A DNA stretch of 64,000 nucleotides. Source: Mesostigma viride. Lineage: Eukaryota; Streptophyta; Mesostigmatophyceae; Mesostigmatales; Mesostigmataceae. Made by a program: the position numbers and the translations under genes. Under the pieces are notes generated by a model that was given only the letters and a program-made list of their open reading frames with translations, was not told the DNA's origin and did no database searches. Positions 53,352 to 64,000 of this stretch are shown here, in pieces. The stretch is from contig RPFO01000188.1 in the NCBI GenBank assembly GCA_009746045.1, forward strand, positions 1,912,738-1,976,737. The letters are read 5' to 3'. Within the stretch, counting starts at the first letter, position 1; each line of letters starts with the position of its first letter.

Positions 53352-55841
53352 GTGCGGCGCATCTGCCAAGCGGCATGTTGCCAGCCAGATGGCCCAGCGG
53401 CGGCGGCGCAGGCGTTCGACCCCTTGCCATGCCAACCCCCCCTGTGGTCAAGTGTGGTCAAGGGGGTGGGTGGGCCGTGCGACAGTAGAGCAGATGCGGC
53501 CGGGGCTCCTCAAGGGGAAGCAGTCGCCCAGCCGGGCACGTGGCCCACAGCACCCGCCAGCGAGGCAGCGCCCCCACCTGTCAGGGCCCTGGCAGACGCT
53601 GGCCCGCTGGTGGCTGCCACGTCCAAGCCTCCGATGGCGGTGGGGTCGCCGGATGCGGGCGCGGACGCCCCGCCCAGGTTCGAGAGGAATGTGCTGGCGG
53701 CACCGCCGGTGCCTTCGCGAGTGGTCGGTGCCTGTGTGCCCGAGGCGGCAGGCCGGCCAGAGGAGAGCGACGCCCTGCGCGAGGCCTGCAGGGACGCGGG
53801 GCGTTGCAAGCTCTGGCTGCGGGCGGTGGAGGCGGCGCGGTTGCTCCGATCTGAGGTCAATGAGTACGTGCTGGCATCCGCGCGGTAGGGATGGGGGTTG
53901 GGGGGGCGCGTGGCGCGTTGTTGCTCGCACAGCGGTCCACCCAATATTTGAGGCCACCCAGTCTATGAGGCTTCCAATCACAGCAAGCAAGCAAGAACAG
54001 CTAGTGCGTGGCAGGTACAGGAAAGGCGCCTGGCGCTTCCTGTGCGCCTCATGCTCACACCAGGCGCGTGGGACCCTGGTGGACAAGCGGCAGGTGGACA
54101 GCATGGCACCAGGGCGTGTGGCATTGCTGCAGGCATGGCGTGGGTGTCCACTTTGCCTGGTGGACGAACAATAAACAAGTTGTTCTGGTGTGCAGTAGTT
54201 TGTGTTGGGAAGGGCCAAGGCAAGGCTGAAGGCTGGGGCTGGGCTGGGCTCCCCTCAATCTGTTGTTCGTCACGTAGGACCCACAAATACTTGCTTGGCG
54301 TGGCTAGACCGCATGTGCATGTACGTGTAATGACACTCTACCGGCGTGTGGCCACTGTAAAGGTTGGCTCACCCTTGGCATTCCGTTCATGGATGGTGTG
54401 TACAGTGCGGTGATGATGCCATGGCCTCCTGTGATCCTGTGCGCCCGTCCCTGCTTTGTGTTACACGTCCAACTAGTTTGTACCTGTCGTGATACGCCAT
54501 ATAGGCGTGCTAATCATGCTCTGAAGTCAGTATACGAAAGGACAGAAGCAGCAATTACCTCGCAGTTTGCATGAGAAGCAATAGCTTGGCATGCTACTGG
54601 GGGGATGCATCTGTGGATGGACCGTTATGCCGACTTCTTGCAATTCCCTGGCATCTCAAAGGTGATCTCCTACTTCTTGCATCTCAAAGGTGATCTCCTA
54701 CTTCTTGCATCTCAAAGGTTATCTCCTACTTATTGCATCTCAAAGGTAATCGCTGTTTTGGCACGCCTACTGCTCCCATGGTTTCTCCCTGCTGATGCGC
54801 ATCGCATGTTGACTTGCGGGTTGGTCTCGCCGTGCACCTCGATCTGCAGCTGGCTGGTCAACCTCGAGGACTTGGAAAAGCAAATCACGGGATGCTTCGT
54901 TCGGGTCAAGCTCAACAGGTAGGGTGACCTCAACAGGTTGGCGACCTGCCCTCTTGCTGCGGCCGCTGCGGCCAGGTTGGAGGCACCCTTAAGGCAGGGG
55001 GGTCGGCCTGCTCCCTTGCCAGCCACACGGAGAGCAGACAGGGGGGATCAACGCGTAGACCTGCTCCACGTATTTGTAGTGGGCACGCCTTGGTGCAGCG
55101 TTGGTACCTCAGGGCCCAAAAGATTCTTTCAAGGTTTCTGCTACCAGCCACATTCACATTCATCGTGGGCGTTCCAGGAGTTGGAAGGTTACGAGAGGCA
55201 AGCATGGCGGGGCACCAGAGGAGTTTGTACTGCCGCTACGTCACTGGCCCTATAGTCGGTGGATACAGACCGAAACCTCTATCTTCTTTAGCACCCAAGA
55301 CTATGCTTGGTTTGTTGATATGCTTATTCTAATGCTACTATCATAGATGGCTATGTGAACTGCGGCTGTGGGAAGTTTACTAATGTCGGTGTTAGGTCTG
55401 ATGTTGGGTTGGAGCGCAGTGTCGGCGCACGAAGCTGGGCTCTGGGGACTGCGTTGGATTGAGGCAGGGGCAGAGGCAGAGGTAGAGGCAGAGGCAGGGG
55501 CAGGGGCAGGGGCAGGGGCAGGGGCAGGGGCAGGGGCAGGGGCAGGGGCAGGGGCAGGGGCAGGGGCAGGGGCAGGGGCAGGGGCAGGGGCAGGGGCAGG
55601 GGCAGGGGCAGGGGCAGGGGCAGGGGCAGGGGCAGGGGCAGGGGCAGGGGCAGGGGCAGAGGCAGAGGCAGAGGCTGGGGCAGGGGCAGGGGCAGGGGCA
55701 GAGGCAGAGGCAGAGGCAGAGGCAGAGGCAGAGGCAGAGGCAGAGGCAGAGGCAGAGGCAGAGGCAGAGGCAGAGGCAGAGGCAGAGGCAGAGGCAGAGG
55801 CAGAGGCAGAGGCAGAGGCAGAGGCAGAGGCAGAGGCAGAG

Positions 55842-55873
<32 letters not shown>

Positions 55874-58172
55874 AGATGTGGAGGTACGTGCGGTCACGGT
55901 GTGGGGCACGTCGCATAGAATGGCGGGGCCGCTGGGCGTGAGGCTGGTGGCGAGGCTGGTGGCCGGTATTGCTATCGTCCTATCCAGACCATGCGCTTCC
56001 GGTGTGATTGCCACGTGCCTGCCACATGTAATGTGATCTCTCATATGCCTTGTTGATTGCTTGCTTTCTTCATCTGGACCATGGCTGCCTCCAGCGTGCA
56101 AGCGCGCGGGGCACCGTCACCATACATCATGACCAAGATTCTGGGTACGTTCATGTTTACAGTTTCCAGATGCTTTTGTCTTGCTCCATGTCAACAGATG
56201 GCGCCTGAGATCCTGCCAAGTAGCCACCAAGCACCAGGCAGCTCGTGGGAATTTTCACGTTATCATGCTGGACTGATTACAGCGCTGCTTTAAAGCCCAT
56301 GGCTGCTACACACAAAAAAATGCTCAAATGAAAGGTGGCAGGGGTTTTGCTGTGATGCAACTTTCCTGTTTTCTGTTACACATTTCTTGAGGACCCGAAT
56401 GCTGTGCTGCAAGTTCGATTTGGCCTGGCGCCGAGCCCTGCTTTGATCGGCTGCTTGCCATGGATCGTAGGCATCCTTGCGTTTGCGTTTGCTCACCCCT
56501 TGCGCTACGTATGGCGAGTAAAGCATGCGGAGCCAAAGATGATTTTGTGCCGGAAGCCGGTAGGGTTCGCGTACAACTGCAGCAACGTGCGTGTGATCCT
56601 GGCGCGCTGATCGCCCTTGTGTTCGTCCTCATCGAGATCACCATCAGGGAACCACGCATGCCAGACGAGCGTTTGCACTTTTCTCGCTTTTTTGCTCTCA
56701 CACGTCACCGTCGCTTGCTCTCACCTGGGGATCCCGGCTCGCGGACATCCCCATCACGTGAGCCCGCCTCCCCTGCCTGCCGCGCCAGCTGTCCAACATC
56801 GACCGCGCGGAGACACATGCGACGTGCTGCTGCGGGTGGACCGCAAGGCGGAGCTGGTCAACGTCATCTTCCTCTCCGACCAGCCCTTCTCGCCGGTAGG
56901 GGGGGCGTGATGCTTGGGCAGTTGCGGTTGTTAGCCCTGGCCTGTGTTGCCGCTCCCCCTAGTTAGTGGCATGACGGCGTGGCATGTGTTGCCCAGCCAG
57001 CCCCAGCCACCGGCTTTGGTGCAGCCATGCCCCATCTTCACGGCCAGCAGGACAAACAAGAGGCGTCTGCCTGGCGTGTGCACCACCCTTGCCAGCATTA
57101 CCCATATGGATTCCTATAAGCTGTGCTATAATCTGTCCATGGGTTGCTCGTCTGCCAGTAAATTTTCAAGTATTTTGGTACCATGGCAAGGGCGCGGGGA
57201 AACCTATGAAGAAGCTAGCCACGCACCGCCTGGCGTTGGAAAAGCTCATTGGTTGAGGGGTTGTGCAGGATGGTGCAGCAAGGCCGTATGCTATGTCTGC
57301 TGTTGTTGAGAAGTGTGGGGTTTCGAATTGTTGCCATCACATCACACTGTGGATGATGGTCACTCATTCACACTGTGATGTGATGGTCGCTCCTCCTTCA
57401 TATGACTAGGGCCAGCAATGTTCGGTTGAGTGCTTTTTTTTAGAGCAAACAAGGTATTATGTTCTGGGGATACCATGCATTTCGTGTTGGGGAACGGTAT
57501 CTTTGGTTGGAGCAGCCAGCGGTTTCAGGTTGGTATACTGTGTAGCCATGCAATGGTAGCCGTTCGTGGGAATGGCGTGATATGTTGAATACGTGGCACG
57601 GTTGTGTCCTGAGTAAGTCGATGTGAGCATATTGTGACCAGATTTCAACTTCTTGAGTTGAGTTTGAGGTTGTCTATGTTGCGTGTCCTGACAAGGCCAT
57701 CATGGCCTAGTAAGATGGCCATGCATTCTGATGCGCCGGCATATGTCCTTCTTATGGTTATCGCGGGTTTGAATTTTTTGGCGATAAATGCCATTTTCGC
57801 ATGTGTATTATGCACTCACGGCGGTGCCATCGGCGCGGGCGATCTCCTTGCATGGGTCGGTTGGCACGCTGTGCTTTATTGGCGGTGCAGGAGGAGCTGC
57901 GGGTGTGCATGAAGGAGGACAGGGACAGCTTCACTAAGGAGACCATGCTGGCCGCGATACGCAGGAAGCAGGCGCTGCAGAGGCAGATGCAGCCAAGGGT
58001 GAGCCAGGGTGGTGCGACGATGCTGTCAACGCTGCCTTTGGCGCAAGAGCAAGCGTTGGCCGATGTGATCTCCTTTCTATCAGACACCACATCCGTCCCG
58101 CAGTTGCTACCAGGCCGTGTGAAGGACATGAAGCCGAGCCCCTGCGCAGGCTCTGGCTGCAGCCACACATGA
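53352..58172 (+). CDS. Plus-3 domain protein (partial model, five chained exons)
   Basis: Exons in phase: 53352-53884, 54850-54918, 56095-56144, 56789-56895 (or 56813-56895), 57891-57998 or reading on to a stop at 58172. Together to 57998 they give 289 codons. Exon 1 is an Ala/Pro-rich linker ending LRSEVNEYVLASA. The rest resembles a Plus-3 domain: NLEDLEKQITGCFVRVKLN, SPYIMTKIL, DVLLRVDRKAELVNVIFLSD, QPFSPEELRVCMKEDRDSF. Plus-3 domains bind phosphorylated Spt5 in RTF1 and occur in plant SWIB/GYF silencing factors, to which the C-terminal half is closer. A segment matching Y-R-L-x-x-V seems missing between exons 2 and 3 and may be an unplaced exon in the GAGGCA array region. Upstream exons are unknown. 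Confidence 0.6.
54655..54750. repeat. 28-bp tandem repeat in Plus-3 gene intron
   Basis: About four units of GCATCTCAAAGGTGATCTCC plus TACTTCTT. Non-coding. Confidence 0.8.
55464..55872. repeat. GGGGCA to GAGGCA hexamer array
   Basis: About 30 units of GGGGCA, then a short mixed zone, then about 32 units of GAGGCA, in the intron 54919-56094. Open in several frames (Ala-Gly, Ala-Glu), which are artefacts. The G-rich half could form G-quadruplexes on the sense strand. Confidence 0.9.
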
Positions 58173-58639
58173 GTTGCGGCATTTGCTGCCCTCCCTCGAA
58201 CGTTTTGCCTTCACTGCGACCGCACCCTGCACATGTGGCCTGCACCTCCATATATCGGTCTTGCTTTCCTGCCGCGCCATCGGGGCCGAGTCGGGGCGCG
58301 TGGAAACCTTTCAGGCCTCAACTTCGTCCTTGTGGTCACAAGTCGGGGCAGGCGGGGCCGATGATGTAAATCCTTGGACCTGGTGGTCTTAGGAATGTTG
58401 CGAAGATCAGCATAACTGGCCTGCGCTGGTTGTCTCCTTGATAACAGGCAGTCATCCAAGGACCAGGCAATGCTTGCTCTCGAAGCAACGTGTGGTGATG
58501 GTCACGGGAATACCTGTCTGGGCCACGGGACCAACAACCTGTTAGTGGCCGACCTGTATGAGGGTGATAAATGGTAGATATTTCAGGGAAGGGAATAACG
58601 TAAGTTGTGGTTGCTAAAACATTCTTTGCGGCCATGCCG

Positions 58640-60000
58640 CCTGTACTATCTGTCCTTGAGATGTACAGATCAGCATGGCTGCCCTGGTAGGTCTGGGTGG
58701 GCGGTGCCTCGCTCGGGCTGGGCAGGCAGCTACTGAGGGGCTGGCTGGTCGCCGGGCAACTAGGACGGTCCGTCCTTCACCGCCTGGGCAGTGAGGCCTG
58801 CAGTGTTTTGCAGGCATGACATTGAATGGCGATGGCGTTGTCCTTGAGGCGCTGGTCGATGTCGAGGAGCTGGGCAGTGATGGCGTCAGTGGCGGCGGTG
58901 GTGGCGGTGAGGAGTCTTGGAGGTGGTGGTGGTGGTGCACATGGAGGAGAGGAGGGAAAGCTCGGCAGTCAGCGCGTGCCTCACCATGCATGGCCGCCAC
59001 ATGCATCGATCTGCGGCGAGGCCGGGGTCAGGTGCTGCTCCAAGGCCTCGATCCTTGAGGATGCCGAGCGAAAGGTGACTTCGGATATGGAAGTGGTGCA
59101 GTGGGGCCGGCCCAGATCTCGGCGACAGAGCGCTCGAGCCCCGAGGAGGGAGCCTGCAGCCGCTAGGGCAATGAGCCGGAGTCGGAAGGCGGGGGCCGGC
59201 GAGAGTAACCGGGCAGGCCGGGCTGGGCCGCTTTCAACTGAACGACCTTGCCGGGCCGCTCGGCACAATGAGACGGAACCGGCTTGCGGGCGTGAAGGTG
59301 CTGGCACTGACTGGGCAAGAATCGAGGGCCGCGCGCGTCTGCCCCCCGGCGGCGTTTAACAGGGCGTCACTGCACGTGCATGAAGTGGCCTGGATTTTCT
59401 TGACCTGCTTGCCACCAATGATGCAGCTAGCTGAGGTGACGTCAATTAAGGCGACTTCATCCCAGCTCGGCTCGGCCGCGGCAGCCTGCCCCCTGAGGGG
59501 GCGGTTTTTCATGCAGGGCGACTGCGCATGGGCTTCGGGCGGTGATGCTGATGGCAAGGCGAGCCCCGGGGGGATCGAGCCGAGGCAGCCGGACTAATGC
59601 TCGACTGAGTGGCAACTGGCACCCGGCTGCCTTCCGGGCTGGACTCAGGGCGAGGCTGCAGGCTGCCGGAGCTGCAGACCGGACGCCGGTATTGATTTTC
59701 AGGGCAGCCTCTGACACCGCAGCCGCCAGGCTGCGTTGCGTAGGCCGCAGAGGAGCGTTTGCTCGTCATAAGATTGCGTAATAGCTTCGGCAAAATACAT
59801 CAATCAGCGTACAGGTGCGTCTTACTACAGAAAGCCGAAGGGATTGTGATAACTTCGCGGCAAAATCAGTTGGAGCTAGCCCAAACGTGAAAGTTATGGG
59901 CGCTGCCGTCAGCCATTGCCTATCTCGTGGCATAACCAGACGCACGTGCGAGAATAATGGCTTGACATGGACCACCAATAACTACTAAGGGGTTAGGTAG
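58640..60000 (-). pseudogene. Decayed LINE ORF1-like copy
   Basis: Minus strand. Matches the 40666-41818 region: the ALPSSSTSTSASRTTP-like phrase, the GGEGRT/GGEGHC stretch, and the 5' UTR GCGTAATAGCTTCGGCAAAA at 59774-59795. Several frame breaks; the C-terminal ORF1 part and the tail are missing. Confidence 0.55.
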
Positions 60001-60199
60001 ATTCCATCTTCATCTGGAGCCATCTCCACATTCATGAGGATTTATGCCCAAGTGGCGCAGTGCCGCAGTCTATACACGTATGTTCATTAATTATAATTAA
60101 TTAATTAATTAATAGATACGTGACTGCGTCACGTGAGCATAAAGTCCTCAGTGGGAGGGGAACATGCATATGGAATGGAACGTTTGTTCATGAACTAAT

Positions 60200-61080
60200 A
60201 ATAAATGATAATATTCTACGTGGCGCGGCGCAGGCTTCTGCTGATGCACATGCCGCCCTACTTTCTAGCTTGCCTAAACCAGGTGGACTCAAGGCCGTCG
60301 GCCTGCTCATCAAGAAGCTTGGGGCCATCGCCACCCAAACCGAGGCCCTGCATGCATGGCCACGCAGGTCCCAGAGATCGCAGCGGCAGACGGCCACCAT
60401 CGCTGCCCAGCCCATGCACCTGCGGCAGACAAGCTAATCAGTGACCTCTCGCTGCAATCCCGGCTATCTCTGCTGAAATGTCTGCTGCAGTCAGCGATCT
60501 CCATGCGCACCTCGACCACGGACACCATCTCCACGAAGCTGCAGGAGCTGAAAGCCCATCGCCGGGCAGACAGACGTGATCTAGGCCATCACCGCCATCT
60601 AGGAGACCGCGCGGGCCCGCCGCCAATAAATCGGCCGCGTGGTGCTGCATGCACGTCGTTTCCCCGGCCCAGCAGCCGGGGGGGGGTCAGACGGCAACCA
60701 CTGTTGAGGACAATCGAGCTCAGGAGGAAGCTTCACCCACCTGGACCTAGCAGGTGAACTAGAGATGCGTGGCACCGCCTTCAACTGGGACAAGCGGCGG
60801 CACCGGCCCACCAGTCCTGCTCACCTTCAGCTATAGCTCCATAATGGAGGATGAGCGGATGTTCCTCTCTCGCCGCCGAGAAGTTGCACGACCTCGGGGA
60901 CCCCTGGACCCAGGGGACCCCTGCTGGACGCTGGATGACGACCCGACCTGACCCCCGGTTGACCAACAGCACTGAGCAGCAACGCAACCGGCTGTGGCCG
61001 GAATACATCCGCCACAAGCAAGACCCCGGCCCAGAAGCCCAAGGTGTTCTGGCTGGGGGGGGGACTTGATGCATGGTCAG
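60200..61080 (+). pseudogene. Decayed LINE ORF1-like copy, plus strand
   Basis: Contains GLKAVGLLIKKLGAIATQ, a coiled-coil-like ISTKLQELKAH, and a C-terminal QQRNRLWPEYIRHKQ phrase equivalent to RRRELWPTYL in the better copies. Several stops and frame changes. Opposite orientation to the neighbouring copy 58640-60000. Confidence 0.5.
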
Positions 61081-61139
61081 CAACCATCTATGTGGAAGGC
61101 GGCCCCCACGGGCTAGATTCGGCATAGCCATTGTGTCAT

Positions 61140-61660
61140 GCAGAACCATGTATAGTAAGTGAGACAACTATGACAGACCATGGGTTTTGTGGGAGAGACT
61201 ATGTTTTTTGTGGGTGAACCCTGGGTATCGGCCCCTAAAAACCCTCAGGCTAGCGGGCCAGACGCCTTTATATTCTCCCAAACTGGCACCTCTAAGTAAG
61301 TAAGTAAGTACTTGCGTGTCATGCGCAAAGGCATGCCACGGAGTACTATGCTAGTCTCATTAGAAAAATAATTACACAAAAGTTTAAACACTGGCGCCTC
61401 TGAATGAGCTCCAAGCCTATCCGTGGCCACTGGACCAATATGGGGCAGCCCTACTGCACCCGCTATGATTTGCTATGTCGAAGCTTTATTGCACCCACAG
61501 TGGATCCCGGACCGCTTCGACGGGTCCGATATTTGTGCACCGTGTGGCATGAGGGAAGGGGGGGGCCTCTGCCCCCTGCCCGCTGTGCACACTCAGGGAT
61601 TACAAGCACTCTGGTGCTTCGTGACACCCCAACGGGAGCACATGATTAATAATTAATCAA
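61140..61660. repeat. Cluster of interspersed repeat fragments
   Basis: 61151-61164 is a MITE right-end motif (AAGTGAGACAACTA). 61200-61340 shares phrases with 37980-38480. 61590-61650 is a hairpin repeat copy (GCACTCTGGTGC, CCCCAACGGGAGCAC, TTAATAATTAATC). 61661-62110 holds no recognised gene. Confidence 0.55.
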
Positions 61661-62116
61661 TTGATATGACCGACAGCCACGCTGCTGATACACATGAATC
61701 CTGTTTTTTGTTGGAAACAAACTGGGTTGTGTCACGCGAAACCAGTTGCCATGCATACAAACGTACTTGGTTACTTCCTTCGTATAATATCAACATCTCT
61801 AGCTACAGGCATCTTCAATATATGGGTGCTGGTGATGTCCGGCATTGCAGGCCTGCAATGTGTGCAGGGGAACTGGCCAGGGACGGTGCACCCTGGCTGT
61901 GTACTTTTCAAACTGCTGACCATGTTGGTTGCATCACATAAAGGAAATTATGGACAAAATTAACTCTACATATTTCTACAATTGGCATCCAAACTCGGGC
62001 ATAACAACTCATGCTTACTAACCAAATTAGCTGGTGTGCTGTTCACTCTGATGGTCATGTCGCCTGGCAATCACAACCAAAATGAAATGCTTTTGGTATA
62101 TCTAATTTTCCTGCCT

Positions 62117-62268
62117 TTCCGTCTCCATCTCCATCTCCATCTCCATCTCCATCTCCATCTCCATCTCCATCTCCATCTCCATCTCCATCTCCATCTCCAT
62201 CTCCATCTCCATCTCCATCTCCATCTCCATCTCCATCTCCATCTCCATCTCCATCTCCATCTCCATCT
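62117..62268. repeat. (CCATCT)n hexamer array
   Basis: About 25 perfect units, downstream of the MPDU1 stop codon, between repeats and the gene. Non-coding. Confidence 0.9.
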
Positions 62269-62399
62269 CTAAACCAATGAGGACCTATGCTCACGTAACT
62301 CAGTCTACGTGTTTATTAATTGGAAAATTACTTCCTGCCATTGCATGTCTTGCTGTTTGCCGTGAATACATTTGCAGGGTCGATAGCGCTGCAAGCATG

Positions 62400-64000
62400 C
62401 TAAACAATCTTCTTGGACTTGGTGGTCTTTTTCTTCCCGTAAGTCAGAATTTGAGCAACCACGATCCCGTTGAGAACGGCCCCCCCAACAAAACCAAAGA
62501 GCACTGGTTTGGCAAGAAAAGAAAAGCCACGATTGAGCTCGGAGTCAAGGAGAAGCAGCGAAGGACGTGTTGGGCATGGCCAGGACAGCCTGCAAGTGAG
62601 CATCACATATGCCATTGCAGCCATCGATTTGCAGCGACTTGTCACGAGCTAGCTGGCCAGCATCTACGCCAAACAAGCCGACAGTCGACGGAACGCTTTA
62701 ACAAGGGTTACAAAAAGCTAGTGAGATGCTGCAACAGCAAATACCTGCTTTCACCACCTGAAAACCGGTCGACCTCGCCAGACTAGTCCATGGTCGAAAC
62801 AAAAGCCAATCCTGAGAAAAGACCTTGGACGCCATGGTCCTTTTTGCAAAAGAAGAAGAAAGAAGCAGAGCAGAAGAAGAAAGAGCAGAACAAGGCAAAG
62901 ACATGGTGACAAGAAAAGCGGGTCGTGCAGCCTGTTCAAGGTGGCGACAGCACATGGGCCAAGAGACGGTGTGTGGAACGGATGGATGGCAAGGCACGCG
63001 GTCAACAGATGACGGGGCATGTGGCTAGGGAGACGGCCGGACAGGGGCTCACCCCCTGGCTTAGGGCCACGTGGAAGGATACTGCTCTTGTCACCGCCCT
63101 CTTGGATTGTGGTGAAGATGCGCACTGCTCGATGGGCGTTCCCAGTAGTCGGCACGTTAATGGTTTCAACGCAGAACGGCGCATATACGGCAAGAGATGG
63201 AGGAGTTTAGTGAAGGCCAGGTTTATCAGCCGAGATGTCAACCCGCCCCATGGGTAGGTTTGTGGTCGCAGGGTCGCCAGGGTGGACAGGTTGCGGGCAC
63301 CATAGACTATTCGCAGCGATGCAAGGTGTGCGCAACGGGGGTACAAGCCGACACAGTGAGGGCCCACATGAGTTCGCCCGCCCCGTCCACCAAAAGGTGG
63401 TTGATGCCTCATTCCAAACAGGCGCTGAAATGTATCCTGACCAAGGGGCAACTTGACAGAGCACCGCAGCCATGTGTGTGGGATCCGGGCAGCCCTAGGG
63501 GAGGCCAGGCAGGGTGGAACTGTACCAAATGAAGACAAAATCACGCTGTCGAGAGGCGAATAAGCCAAAACCTGGTCGGTGCATCGACAAACAGGTGGCT
63601 GGGGCGCTACATCACGTGTGCCCAGCAACCACACGGGTCCCAACAAGCGCAGGCCCATCTGTACTCGGCACGGGATGGCAAAGCTGCTCCAGTGCACCTC
63701 CCGATGACCGACACCTGGCACGCATCCTGACACTATCGAGACGCCCTCCCCCTGCGCTCGTGGCCCACACAAGTGGCAAGCACGAGGCCCCTTTACCCTA
63801 AAGGGGCAAGCACGTGCCGTGTGCCCACCGGGCCCTGCTCCAATCGCGCACGTACCCAGCGTGCCCACGGTGTTCATCAGGTTGGTGGATAGGCTCAGCT
63901 GGCCCGTGGCCTTGGCCTGGCGCACGCCCCACCCATGCGGCGCGATGTCCACGCCCACACGCAGCGCGGCGCAAGGGCGAGCCGGCATACAGAGCACAGG
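62400..64000 (-). CDS. MPDU1: MPDU1 homologue, 3' exons (runs off the right edge)
   Basis: Minus strand, three exons in phase: about 63916-63856 (start uncertain, gene continues past 64000), 63124-63083, 62503-62400 ending TAG. Introns are GT-AG (63855-63125 and 63082-62504). The protein has ATGQLSLSTNLMNTVGTL, VRIFTTIQEGGDKS and MLFGFVGGAVLNGIVVAQIL, ending TKSKKIV; plant MPDU1 ends in a similar K-S-K-K-I sequence. MPDU1 is an ER membrane PQ-loop protein needed for use of mannose- and glucose-phospho-dolichol in N-glycan and GPI-anchor assembly. The last exon encodes a transmembrane helix and a lysine-rich cytosolic tail resembling a KKxx-type ER-retention signal. The middle exon may start three bases earlier (63127). 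Confidence 0.88.

Noticed and set aside
55368-56101. Ala-Gly/Ala-Glu and Ala-Ser/Pro repeat proteins on both strands
   Set aside because: They arise from the GGGGCA/GAGGCA array inside an intron; no natural sequence supports them.
63002-63997. Minus-strand 331-codon frame as one uninterrupted gene
   Set aside because: Only its first part matches MPDU1. Splice donor GTACGT at 63855 and later in-phase exons explain the region better; the rest is intron.

Overview
The window is nuclear DNA of a eukaryotic, plant-lineage alga, most likely a green alga (Chlorophyta). Evidence: GT-AG introns throughout; a plant-type, plastid-targeted inositol monophosphatase; a plant-like MPDU1 C-terminus; TGTAA candidate polyadenylation signals; Copia-like, LINE and tyrosine-recombinase retroelements; and many 6-8 bp tandem arrays. 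I see no prokaryotic features. The species cannot be named from this sequence.

Four host-type genes are visible. (1) At 4560-7274 (+) is a PHD-like, polyglutamine-rich predicted gene with an uncertain exon model. (2) At 20715-37475 (+) is a complete IMPL1-type inositol monophosphatase. I resolved it into 10 exons whose phases all agree, giving 400 codons plus a stop. (3) At about 53352-58172 (+) is a Plus-3-domain gene; five exons chain in phase. (4) At 62400 to beyond the right edge (-) are the last three exons of MPDU1.

Layout: 1-1253 degenerate transposase; 1468-3434 interleaved direct repeats; 3950-4350 8-bp array; 4560-7274 polyQ gene; 7719-15000 short repeats holding an intact-ended Copia-like LTR element (8336-14029); 15018-17780 LINE chimera cut by a MITE; 17781-20714 nothing recognised; 20715-37475 IMPL1. 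IMPL1 intron 5 (8.1 kb) contains a TSD-flanked hAT-like unit, which itself contains a DIRS/Ngaro-type retroelement. Then 37.7-44.4 kb is a stack of nested insertions, 45377-48061 a TTAA-flanked element, 48066-50125 a LINE RT, 53-58 kb the Plus-3 gene, 58.6-61.1 kb decayed LINE ORF1 copies, and 62.4-64 kb MPDU1.

The most interesting signals are these. The Copia-like element has a retropepsin-like domain between integrase and RT. The tyrosine-recombinase element carries a 2A-like NPGP motif and a near-identical ~398-bp inverted repeat of its own gag region. Several nested insertions can be proven by target-site duplications and by paralogous empty sites inside this same window. A 1-kb 8-bp array drifts through ordered variants inside an IMPL1 intron.
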